Source: Branchiostoma floridae (taxonomy: Eukaryota > Chordata > Leptocardii > Amphioxiformes > Branchiostomatidae). From it: a stretch of 64,000 bases of DNA. The notes under the pieces were generated by a model that made no database searches, was not told where the DNA came from, and saw only the letters and a list, made by a program, of their open reading frames with translations. Location of the stretch: the NCBI RefSeq assembly GCF_000003815.2, contig NC_049984.1, positions 23,442,843 to 23,506,842 on the forward strand, given 5' to 3'. The position numbers and the translations under genes were made by a program. Shown piece after piece: positions 1 to 10,543 of the stretch (positions are counted from its first letter, which is position 1; each line of letters opens with the position of its first letter).

Positions 1-1288
1 TGCTTTTAAGATTGTGACTAAAAAGGTATTTTCATTGATCATACCACATTTGACAGATCATGTGTTTTGTGGAAAACAGGCCATATGCAGGGTTAAATGC
101 TCGGTTAACAGTCTCTGAGGTAAAATTCAGGAATTATGGGCAAGGGAAGACTTTGCGTAAGCACATTTAAATTTCAGATGCCGCACATACCATGTACTTG
201 TAGTTTAACTGTTAAATGCAAGAGACTAAGTGCCCTTGCTCCATTATGAAAAGTGACAATAATCTGGAATTCTAAACAAGACAAGATGGGTTAGGGTAAC
301 AGGGAAAACTGTATGTTTTATGTTACAGACACCAATACTAGAGTTCAGATTGAGTCAATTAACACAGATGACATCGGCACGTGCATCAATTTTTGTCCGG
401 TTTCAACAAAAAAGATTCTATCATACTGTAAATCGTACAAAGCAACTGCAAAATGTAGATACAAATACGTAAGTGATGTCGTAAAATGCCCATTTGAAAG
501 TTAATTCCAAAGTCAGAGAAGAGAATGTGATGAAGAATGATTAATATTAATATTTAATGTTCAGTATAGCATACTCTGTGTGTACACATGACATTGTATG
601 AGATATTAAGCATATTCTGGGACCTTTCTTGGACTTTTAACTTCATGTCAGTGTCCCCAACTAGAGCATGTGAAAGCCAGCAAGAAAGCATTTAACACTC
701 AAATAGAAAACAAAAGCACAATGGAGGTAAGGATATGTTGTAGAAAAAAAGCTGGATACATACTGGATGCAGCACAGCCTGCCCTTGCTCCATGGTCGTG
801 GGTGACGGTCTGTTAAAAATTGGTGAAAACAAGAGTTAGTGTAAATGTACAGTCACTTAGTCTATGTTTTATTGTACAACATTGTATATACTACTAGTAG
901 CTTCAAGGTATTTTCACAAAATGTGGTGATACAGTTCGATACAGGTAAAACTGTATTTCTGGCAAGTAAAGAAAAATTAAAAGCAGAAAATTGACCATAA
1001 TGAAATAAGAATCTCTTGAATGCCCTTTAACTTAATAAGTCTTTACTATAATAATTATATAGTAGCTTGTAGACCTTTTGCATTTCATTTTCTTGTGGGA
1101 AAACCACTTGAAACCAAAATTTGCAAAATTTTAAGCATGATAATTTTTCAAGTAGCTTAGAGTGGTACGTAGTGACTGATACAGCTTCCCTATTGCTCAT
1201 GTTTTGGCCACCCCTACTTTTCTCAATAAGTGTTGTGGGTTCTTTTTACATGCTCAGAGGTTTGATGTTCAAGCACAGAAAATAAAGC

Positions 1289-1500
1289 TACTGTAAATGC
1301 AGAAATGTTCGCGGTGGATTAATGTTCGCGGTTTTTGTGGTGACCACTTCACCACGAATTTAAAACCACCGCGAACATTTTTCTATTATGATATTAGATT
1401 GCAGTCTATGGTGTTATCGCAAACTTAAATCCGCCGCAAAAAGTCCTTTTTCCCGCTACTGCAAAATTAAATCCCCGCGAACTTAAAAACATTTACAATA
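1289..1500 (+). mobile_element. CTGTAAATGCAG-type MITE
   Basis: ACTGTAAATGCAG, TTCGCGGTGG, a GTGACCACTTCACCAC hairpin, GCGAACTTAAA and a terminal ACATTTACAAT. The most frequent family in the window. Confidence 0.88.
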
Positions 1501-2050
1501 ATTTCTCATACATGACCAGCAGCCGCCGGCTTTATATCCTTTTCGGAAAGGACGATTGTGACTCTTTTTCGAACAGTATTTTTGTGAGTTTTCGAATCCA
1601 TATACTGTGCTCTCTAACAGAAGTGGGCTTTACGATTCGTGTGTGTCTGTGTGTGGTCTTATCCTCATCTAAATATGTCCCTAAACCAGAAGGATTTTAT
1701 AATTTTTGAGGACTTTGTGGCAGGCATGAACTTTAAGTCAAAGTACACATCTCTAGTTTGAATGTATACAGTGTAAATCAGATGTCATGAGAGGAATGTT
1801 AGTGTTAAGCTGTTAAGGGTGGGTCAAACCCCAGCTGTAACAAGCAGGGCTCTCTTTAGAACTTCAAGTATTTGTAACAACGTAGGCCCTGTTCACACTC
1901 GGCAAAGTCAATGCGAATCCATTTGCAGCAATTGAAATAGCTATCAATTTAGTCGCATTCATACTTGCCATTGAAAACACACTCTCGCACGCCATTGAAA
2001 CCATAAGCTCTTGTTTGAGCATCCAAACTTACAATGTTACATGTATTGTA

Positions 2051-2317
2051 ATCTCCAAGCAGATCCTACGGTGCCATAACATTAGTATCAAAAGCTGGCA
2101 GAGGAGTGAAGCCGGCCTAGGAGTGTGTATGTGAACGGAGGCTGTTTGACTCCCTTTGGCCGGCTATACTCCTCTGCCAGCTTTGATACTATCTTAATTG
2201 CTACCATAGGATCTGCTTGGTCACATACACACTCCTAGGCTGTCTTCACTCCTCTGCCAGCTTTTAATTTGATACTAATGCTACCATAGGATCTACCATA
2301 GGATCTGCTTGAAGATT
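2051..2317. mobile_element. AAGCAGATC-type palindromic MITE
   Basis: Left end ATCTCCAAGCAGATCCTACG, then AGTATCAAAAGCTGGCAGAGG; the inverse sequence returns twice on the right, so the right arm is partly duplicated. Same family as 32166-32324 and 32813-32973. Confidence 0.85.
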
Positions 2318-2461
2318 ACTTGTATTGGACCCTTCTGGATTGAATCAAATTGTATAAATCCTGAATTGGGCTTTTCTCACTCAGAAAAATCTATTCAAAT
2401 TGATTTTCATTGTTCCCTAGAGCAAACTGACTCGCTTTGATTTTGCTGAGTGCATGCCCGG

Positions 2462-2828
2462 AGTTAGGGGTAGGTACAAGTCCATTGTACCGGTACAAAA
2501 CTGTTTTTTCTCATTGGATCGGTCCAGAAAAAACGGACCTGGAAAAATTCGGTGGACCGGATGTTGGACCTATTGGAGCAGATTTACAGTCAATCTTACA
2601 GAAGTAGTTAGCCTTGTAGGATTTTAAAATGCCAGTGGGAGTTGAATACTCCACAAAACAAATTTCTTTGTAGCGAAATGGACCATTTTTTTTAGTATCG
2701 TCCATTCACAAGACTTGGTCTTACTTACATACAGAATCAGGTCCAGGTTCAGGTCCGGACCTGGACCTGATTCTCTGGACCTGAACCCGACCTGGACCTC
2801 AATTTTCTGTACAGGTCCCCACCCCTAG
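2462..2828. mobile_element. GGTACC/GGTCCAGG-type MITE
   Basis: Ends AGGGGTAGGTAC.. and ..CCCCACCCCTAG. Carries the GTACCGGTAC palindrome, runs of CAGGTCCAGG / CCTGGACCTG and AATTCGGTGGACCGGATG. Apparent ORFs here are spurious. Confidence 0.85.
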
Positions 2829-3145
2829 TCTGTACTAGTGCCCTCTTCTACATACGTCCTTATACTGTATACTATAAGGACAACCTGACCATTGACAATT
2901 TAATATTAAGTGTTTAATTCACAACTGTATGGAAGCGACTTGCATACAAAACAGTCTCCTATTTCAGCTCTAGATATACAAAAATATTATGATCTGGGTC
3001 TGCATTGTTGAAGACTGATATACAGTAAATAAGCTTTTATTGAACAGTAAGTAAAGCTGTGCTGAATGGGGACAGCCCTATGTTTCGTCAGCCCTTTGGT
3101 TCCAATGCCCCATACATGTACAAAAACATGTATATGTTCAGACAC

Positions 3146-3555
3146 TAGGGATGAGGATCAGGTCCAGGTTCGGACCTAAACCTGGACCTGATGCAGTATG
3201 TGAGAACTAAATTGTGAATGGATGATACTCGAAACAATGGTCCATTTCACTTCAAAGAAATATGTTTGGTGGAGTATTTGACTGGTTTTTAAAACCCTAC
3301 AAGGTTAACTGCCTCAGTCTGTACTGTTGACTGTAAAACTTGGTAGAAATGATTATAGACTCTAGTCTACTTCGCTCTTGTTATTTTCCTCGACCGGTAA
3401 GCCCCGAAATGTGTGAATTATGCCTTATCATATAATCTGTTCATTTTCCAATAGGTCCAACATCCGGTCTACCAATTTTTTTTTTCTGGACCGGTCCAAT
3501 AAGAAAAAACGGTTTTAATTTTTGTACCAGTGCACCGTACCGGTACACAGCCATT
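3146..3555. mobile_element. GGTACC/GGTCCAGG-type MITE
   Basis: ACTAGGGATGAGGATCAGGT ... CATCCGGTCTACC ... CGTACCGGTACACAGCC; opposite arrangement to the 2462 copy. Confidence 0.85.
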
Positions 3556-4109
3556 ATATCAGACACCCGTATATTCTGACACTGCTGTAGTTGTTACTTG
3601 AAGTTAGAGGGTTTCCAAACATTAGGTGTTGGAACACAGGGATGTAACTTTTTCCTACCATGCTTAGCTTGGCTCCTTCGTAAACTTGAAAGCTCACTTA
3701 AAAAGGTGAATTGATGTTGTACATCAAGTAGGTGTAACAAGACATCCTACTTGTTCAGAAGTAAAATCTTACTGTTATGTGCTTATAAGAGAAGACTGGT
3801 GGACACAACATACAAATTGGAAACATTTCCAGACTGTTCTCAATGAATCTATTGAAAGTCAGTACAATGTACTAAGCTGGGACCCTTTCACATTTTTGTT
3901 GTATTACTAAGGTACTAGGTTTGGGATACTGCAAAATGTATTTTTTTTAAAAGTTTATTTGTCATACAAAATTCTTTTTACTGGAAAATGTGCTGTAGAT
4001 GCTCAGGAAATGGATGATGGAAGATGGGTTGGACTTCTTTCATGCAAGTACAAATGTAGAGGAAGACGAAAAGGTTTGCTATAATTTGTTAGAGCTGTGA
4101 TTTATCACA

Positions 4110-4830
4110 TAGGATTACTAAGTAAGTCTTGCATCCTGTGGTTTCACCATTAAGCTGAAAAACGATGGCTCTGTGGGTGGGTCACAGTTTTCTCCATTAC
4201 TGTGATATACGATATAGTAAAGACTTTAATTTAAGTCACAGTTAATTCTTGCATCATGCGGATTCATAATTAAGCTGAAAATAACAAACAAAAATGATGG
4301 CTCTGTGGGTCACTGTTTTTTTTCAATTACTGTAATTTACGATATACTATAACTATCTCTTGCATCATGCGGATTCACGATTAATCTCAAAATAACAGAA
4401 AAAAAAACGATGGCTCTGTGGGTCACTGTTTTTTCCATTTAGTAATTGGCATTACTGTGGTTTGCGATCATATAGTATAATAGCTATCTCTTGCATCCTG
4501 CGGATTCACGATTAATCTAAAAATAACAGAACAAAAACGATGGCTCTGTGGGTCACAGTTTTTCCATTACAGTAAAACTGTGGTTTACGATATGATAGTA
4601 TAGTCAACTTTTTCATCGTCCGGATTAACGATTAAGCTAAAAATAACAGAACAAAAAACGATGGCTCTGTGGGTTGCTGTTTTTTCCATTTAATTTAGTA
4701 ATTGGCATTACTGTGGTTTGCAATCATATAGTAAAGCTATCTCTTGCATCAGGCAGATTCACACTTAATCTAAAAATAACAGAACAAAAACGATCGCTCT
4801 GTGGGTCAGAGTTTTTTCCATCACGTCTTG
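4110..4830 (+). repeat. Minisatellite, 6 diverged units of about 115-135 bp
   Basis: Each unit contains TTGCATC.TGCGGATTCAC, an AAATAACAGAACAAAAACGA block and GGCTCTGTGGGTCAC, then a variable ATTACTGTGGTTTACGATAT part. Units begin near 4121, 4250, 4363, 4490, 4608 and 4742. Confidence 0.9.
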
Positions 4831-5036
4831 ATTAAGTTTTCAGTCCTCATCCCAGCAGAGATCGGTAACAGGTTGGCCTGTATCCAAAGCACTTTTGGTT
4901 CCCTTCCATTAGACATCATGCTGGGATCCTGGCAGCCCTGACAGACTCATCTTTGCACACCTCATGTGCTGAAGGTCAACAATCTTTCCTATCATCATAG
5001 TGTCTCAACTTCTCTTTAACCCTTGTTACCTTTAGA

Positions 5037-5444
5037 CTAGGAGTGGGTACCAGTACAGAAAATCCAGGTTCAGGTCCAGAGGATCAGGTCCAGGTCCGGA
5101 CCTGAACCTGATTCAGTATGACTCATGACAATGGTCCATTTCACTGCAAACAAATCTGTTTGGTGGAGTATTAGACTTACACTGGCGTTTTAAAATCCAA
5201 AAACGCTAACTTCACCTGTACGATTACATAAAACTTGGTAGAAATGACTATAAAATCTTCTCTAACTTGTTATTTTCTTCCTCCTACAAGCACCAAAATG
5301 TGTGAATTCCTGATCAAATCTGTTGATTTTCTTATAGGTCCAATATCCGGTCCACCTAATTTTTTCCGGTCCGGTTTTTCTGGACCAGTCCAATAAGAAA
5401 AACAGGTTTTGTAACGGTACGCTTTACCGATACCCAGCCCTATT
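5037..5444. mobile_element. GGTACC/GGTCCAGG-type MITE
   Basis: ACTAGGAGTGGGTACCAG ... GATACCCAGCCCTAT with the full internal set, including TCCGGTCCACC and GGACCAGTCCAATAAG. Confidence 0.88.
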
Positions 5445-5980
5445 GAAAATTGTCTTCCTTTCCTTTTTGCATTCTTAGTTAGAATGAACGTATTCTCCAA
5501 CTAGATCCATTTTGCATATCAATTCATAGCTAGGATATAAAAAAAAGACTCCAACAAGATTTCTCCAGTGTCACTGATGAAGAATGGCGCATGTTGTTTA
5601 AAATGTTTGACCGATTCCAAAATCATATCCAGTAGATTGTCAAGAGTAACTTCTTTTTGGCGTATCTTATTAATCTTCATCTACGTAACATCTTTCCTAC
5701 ATTGTCATTTTGTAGAATAATGACTGTATTGAGGGTCTGAATACCGTCATCCGTTAAGCGTTACAGGCTATTTTAATTCACCGTTAATCGTAGCCCAGCT
5801 CACTCTCATTCAATGTTGATTGTTTATCATCGTTATCATCATCATCAGTCACTGGGTTCTGCATCTATAGTCTGGAAAGTCCTATAGCTGCATTCAGTCT
5901 TTCTTCATCTTTTTCCATTGTGCTTTGCATCCTGCAAGCTTCCTTAGCTCCTGGAGTTTCTTTGCTGTTGTTGGAAAAGC

Positions 5981-6290
5981 TCAACCCCTGTGCTTTAGGT
6001 CTGCTTTCAGCAGGCTGAGCAGGTTGACACAGTGTCTTCCCTTGCGTGCCTTGAATCTATTCGAACCTAGTATGGCGTATTCAAGGGCTTTTTGTGCAGG
6101 TGTGTCTTGTGGCATCCTGAGGATGTGTCCAAACATAGACCACCTTGCCTGCTCGGCTTTTTCGGAGAGAGGTATGGTGTTACAGATACGGTACAGGGTG
6201 TTGTTGGATACCATGCTTTTTGGCCATTGGAGACCTGTGATTGCATGCAGATGTTTCCTCGTTATATTGTTCATGAACCATTATTGGACG
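5981..6290 (-). pseudogene. Non-LTR retrotransposon RT C-terminal fragment
   Basis: A minus-strand open stretch contains ARWSMFGHILRMPQDTPAQK and RKGRHCVN, typical of the end of LINE reverse transcriptase proteins. It is truncated on the 5' side. Past it, at 5830-5855, the minus strand has a GAT-rich simple tail like those at LINE 3' ends. A dead fragment, unrelated in detail to the intact LINE at 19 kb. Confidence 0.75.
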
Positions 6291-6984
6291 TTTTAATTCT
6301 ACATAGCGCGTTATTTGTTCATAATCCTGAATTCATCGTTAACCGTTGTTGAGGCCAATGTCAGATAACCGTCAGAGATCATACTCGTGAACACTCTGGT
6401 TTAAGACGATGTTATTGTCAGTGTCACCATCTCAACACCTCATAAATCAGTTACTGTAGCTTTGACGCAAAATTTAATGTTCCGTTGCCACATGTAGGTG
6501 ATTGAGTCCTGCAGATTTGTGTTGGGAAGTTTCCAAATTTACCATTAAGTTGTCATCCTTTCTGAATCTGCTGGCACACCTAAATTTCCTGTTAAGCGTT
6601 GCCAGTATCCCCACATGCAGACCCTCATTATTGGGTGGGATAACTACTTTCTCTATGCAGCCAGGGACTGAATAGCTAGTATATGTATAGGAGCATGCAA
6701 TAGGCAGGGCTAAATTGCAAAGTTTTGGAGTGGCTGCCATTTGACACTGATTATAACTCAGGTGACCTTACTACTAGTACATTATATTGCCTCAGATGCA
6801 ATTATAAAACAAAATCATACAACTGTTACTCAAGAATGAGAGAGCTGAACTTTATAGACTGATACTGTACAATAAAATTTAAGAGTCTAGTAATACAAAC
6901 AAATTCATAATTCTAGTTAACATTTTCTCATCACAAAAACAGAGATGTTGAATTCCTTCAAAGCATAAAGATAACCGGTAGTAC

Positions 6985-7250
6985 ACTCAAATAAGACATA
7001 CCTATGTGAAGTTTACAAACTTGCATAGTTTCAACATTCAAAGAGCCTTTTAATGAGGTATAGTGTTCAAAAACGTGGCCAAGGGACCTTAAAAAGGCTG
7101 AAATTCCTAAGCACGTAAATAAGGCACATGTACGTGAAGTTTACAAAGTTAACTTAGTTGACATAGTTTCGCCATTCATTGAGTCTTTTAATGAGGTATG
7201 AAAAAACATTACAAGGGACATTCTGAAACTCCTAATACATGTTGTATGTA
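6985..7250 (+). repeat. Tandem duplication, two units of about 130 bp
   Basis: Two adjacent diverged copies share GTGAAGTTTACAAA, CATAGTTTC.CCATTCA, CTTTTAATGAGGTAT and AAGGGAC. No coding content. Confidence 0.75.
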
Positions 7251-7257
7251 AAGAAGG

Positions 7258-7464
7258 CACCTTTATCCGTGGGGTAACCTATATCCGTCTTTATTAAACC
7301 AAGGGGTGTTTAGGGTTATCAAGTGGATGGACAGTGGTTGAAAGTGCAATACTTTTAAAATACAGCTTGTTTACCCATTTAAAACCACTGTCCGTCACAT
7401 TGACATCCCTATATACCCAGTTTTTTTAAACAACGGATAAAAAGTTACCCCACGGATAAAGGTG
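7258..7464. mobile_element. MITE with about 21-bp perfect inverted termini
   Basis: Starts CACCTTTATCCGTGGGGTAA and ends with its exact inverse. Inner arms also pair (GGACAGTGGTT / AACCACTGTCC). 207 bp, no coding. No clear target duplication. Confidence 0.88.
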
Positions 7465-7976
7465 AACTAGCGTTATGCGTACCTGTGCATATATTGTGAG
7501 GGTCATGCTTTCTTACTTGGGAAATAGCCAAATGTCGGTGCCTTAGTCGAACTCTTTCGAATGAACGTCTGTGTATCCATAATTTAAGTGTAAGCCAGTG
7601 TAGTCCACCCTTGTTATAAGCTTAAGTTCATTTCCGACGCTCTCTCCTTGGTCAACAAGTTCAATGTAAACTGCATGGCATTGCATAATTGTGTCTCTAT
7701 AAATTAATGTAGTCCAAATGTTTCATTTCAAAAGAACATTGGAAAGACATGTTAGAAGTTGACTTTTTTTCACTACCATTTTTGGTATAATTGTTAACTT
7801 TTTATAGCCAACTGCCTTTCAAGAAATGTCAACGGAAATTCACTGAGTGTCTAACTATTTTTAGCTCCAAATTTATTCCAGTCAATTTGACATTATGATA
7901 ACGTGTTGAATGCAAGTTCATCTGTGACGGTTATTCAACATTATGGTACAAATTTAAACTCTATATCCGCACACAA

Positions 7977-8134
7977 AATAAAGTGCTTCTACCAACAAGC
8001 TTTCGTTCAGTCCTCTGATCCTAAGTTGTAATGACCCAAAGCCTATATGTCACACATCCAGACTGGAAGTGTGTCAACTTGATAAGGATCAGAGGACTGA
8101 TCGAAATCTTGTTGGTATTTAGCGCTTTACTTTG
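7977..8134. mobile_element. Palindromic MITE (AAAGTGCTTCTACCAACAAG family)
   Basis: Arms include TTCAGTCCTCTGATCC and the inverse GGATCAGAGGACTGA, ending TTAGCGCTTTACTTTG. A one-armed relative lies at 24310-24430. Confidence 0.85.
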
Positions 8135-8216
8135 CGTACAGAATATAGAGTTTAAAATTGTAACATAATGATAACTGGTGGTTGAGAGTAAAGAAAAGAC
8201 AATTTTTTCTACTTAC

Positions 8217-8294
8217 CTGGCCATAGTGGTTCCCACGTCCGTGCCCTGGTGCCACCAGTAAGGCTAACAGAAGCACGGCTCCTTCAACCCCCAT
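8217..8294 (-). CDS. Possible first coding exon of a secreted protein
   Basis: Twenty-six codons from ATG at 8294 to a good donor (CAG/GTAAGT). They read MGVEGAVLLLALLVAPGHGR, a textbook signal peptide with a Leu/Val core, followed by GNHYGQ. The upstream strand stays open back to about 8345 without another strong start. I could not find following exons in 1-8216, so the gene is not identified. It may be a chance open stretch. Confidence 0.35.
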
Positions 8295-10543
8295 GTTCAC
8301 GATTACCACACTCCCTCCCTTGTCGACAAACTCCTGGACTGTCAATATGTCCCAGCTGTTACCCCGGCACTAGAGATACAGTCACGTCTCTCCCTCGCAC
8401 GACATGCCAAGAAATTAGCAACTGTCTACGGGGTGCATCGGCTTCATTCGGTCACAAAAGTACACAAATTGTCTGGGCCAAACCACCCACTTTATTCACC
8501 AAACGTATCAATGCCCTTGCCATGTATAAGGCCTTGTGGATAGCCCTTGGAGCGTGGTGTGTTACACCACCACACACATTGTACCTGGCATAATGACGGA
8601 CACTGTTCTCCCTTTTGTATCTCAAGTTCAACACTTGTGCCAAAGGTGTCGGGGGCATGAAAGGTGTTAGTTTTACAATGAACATTTGACACCTGATAGG
8701 AATACCACTGCAGACAGGTTTCTCTTTGTATTAGCTTCTATTTAAGATAGCCGGCACCATACCATGAAACCTAATGACATCAATTAGTCCCAGATAGCCA
8801 CAGTTTTCTTTCAATTAAAGACAAGATTACTCGTTAACCGCTTGCTCTAAGTAGTCTAATTAATCTCTCGGTTAACACCTAATGTAAACATAGCCAGGAG
8901 GTGTGTACTTAGGGTAAATAAACCGAGTACGCCTGTATTCATTCTTGTGGTGTTTAGTAAGTTTGTTAATGGTCCCCCTGTGTAAGTGTGGGACTAAAGA
9001 GTAGGTGGGCATTGTACTGGAGCTACTTTAACTTCCGACCAGGTATGAAGAGAGAAAGTAACACTACCACCGTTGTTTCCGCCATGAATACGTCATTGTT
9101 TCTTAAGAGACCTTTGAGTGGTTGATGAATGACTGTTTAAAGAAATCAAAAGGTGCTTTATTGTGACTGCTTGTCGGGCCAATTTTGTGGCAATCAAAGA
9201 CATGCTAATTTTGTTAAGATTACTTCTCTACATCTTAAGTGAATATAGGGCAATGAGAATGGCCAAATTTAAAATGTAATGACCATAAAATATATACTGT
9301 ACATTCTTTAACGTTTGGGGGGACTTAAATCTATGATAGGAAAAGAAATGAGGCGTTTGTATTAAGTTTACTTGAGAAATGTATTATGAACAGAAGCGAA
9401 CTTTATGAATCACTGTGCAGGAATGAAAATACTTGTCTCCATCTATAGACTGATAAACATTTAAACTAAAATTAAAGGCTGATATACATTCAGGGCTCGA
9501 AATACTTTTTTCTGCATACCTGCACTGGTACAGGTAACATTGAAAATTACCTGCACCAGACAAATTTTACCTGCACCACTCAGAATTTAGGAAGTATGGA
9601 TCATATTAAAATTGTTGAGGAACCATAGCTATTTTTTCTTTTATACTTACAGTAATAGGTGGCGGTATCAATCAATGCAGCTAATAACAATCTACATACA
9701 CCTACAAAATGTACATCATGGGACAATATGTATAAAACCCAGTATACATGGACCAGTGCAGGTTAGGTGCAAGTAGACACCAGAAATACCTGCACAGCTC
9801 CAATTTTACCTGCACTAACCTGTATATACCCAGTACATGGACCAGTGTAGGTTAGGTGCAGGTAGACACCAGAAATACCTGCACAGCTCCAATTTTACCT
9901 GCACTAACCTGCATATGCAGGTGGTATTTCGAGCCGTGACACTAATATTGATGTTGTTTGTTGTCTCTGTGCATGGACAATTTGCTATCGGTGTGTTTGG
10001 ATGTCTGACTGTGTTCTGGTGTGATTGTAGTTTAACTTAATACATTTGATTATGGTGTCAGTTGAGTGGTCGGAAGTGAGTGGCAAGATACAAATGTACT
10101 GCAATTAGTTCTGACTTGTAGGAGTGACTGAGGATGTAGAATATTAAGAGATGGTATTAGTAGCATAGATGTTTGTCAGTCGCTACAGACATTCCAGGTC
10201 ATAGGGTCAATGGAAGAGTCTACTGACTCATAGGGAGGTATTGTTTTCGGCCTGTCTATGCGTGGTGGTGTTATATAATTTTTCATATGCTAGCCACGTT
10301 CAACTCACAAAATTATAACTGTTATGTCTCTCAGAATTTTTGTATAGTCTCTTCTCCTCTGTGATGTTGACATTATAGCCGCTGCCACACTGACATAGCA
10401 GCAGGATAATGTTATCAATGAGTTCAACTGACCAGTTCCGTTACAAAAATGTTTGATATACACAGCGTGCATGTTTCCTAGTACTGTTTCCCTTGGCAAT
10501 CCTTCAACATTAACTTTGACTTTGACCTTTATTGTTGACACAG
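8295..10543. other. Non-coding stretch before the first visible NAE1 exon
   Basis: Apart from the 9491-9938 element nothing is recognised. The ORFs at 8249-8692 have no family resemblance. No NAE1 N-terminal exon was detected here. Confidence 0.5.
9491..9938. mobile_element. Inverted-terminus element with internal tandem block
   Basis: Begins CAGGGCTCGAAATAC and ends GTATTTCGAGCCGTG. Inside, a block of about 90 bp with ACATGGACCAGTG.AGGTTAGG and CCTGCACAGCTCCAATTTTA occurs twice in tandem (9747-9835 and 9836-9920). No clean 8-bp duplication. Confidence 0.75.

Larger units (their letters stand above)
1..8216. other. Gene-poor repeat-rich stretch
   Basis: I find no supportable exon. Besides the listed MITEs, minisatellite and LINE fragment, 1-1288, 1501-2050 and 6291-6984 hold AT-rich sequence with no structure I can name. 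It may be part of a NAE1 5' intron, since the N-terminal exons are not visible. Confidence 0.6.

Noticed and set aside
5270-5500. Minus-strand ORF with RK.GGPDIGP
   Set aside because: Lies in a GGTACC-type MITE and is seen in several copies of that repeat.
5925-6352. Plus-strand ORFs at the LINE fragment
   Set aside because: Complement of the RT C-terminal fragment, which alone has recognisable motifs.
1-10543. NAE1 N-terminal exons (adenylation-domain start)
   Set aside because: Searched by eye for the family's N-terminal blocks on the plus strand; none convincing, so not annotated.
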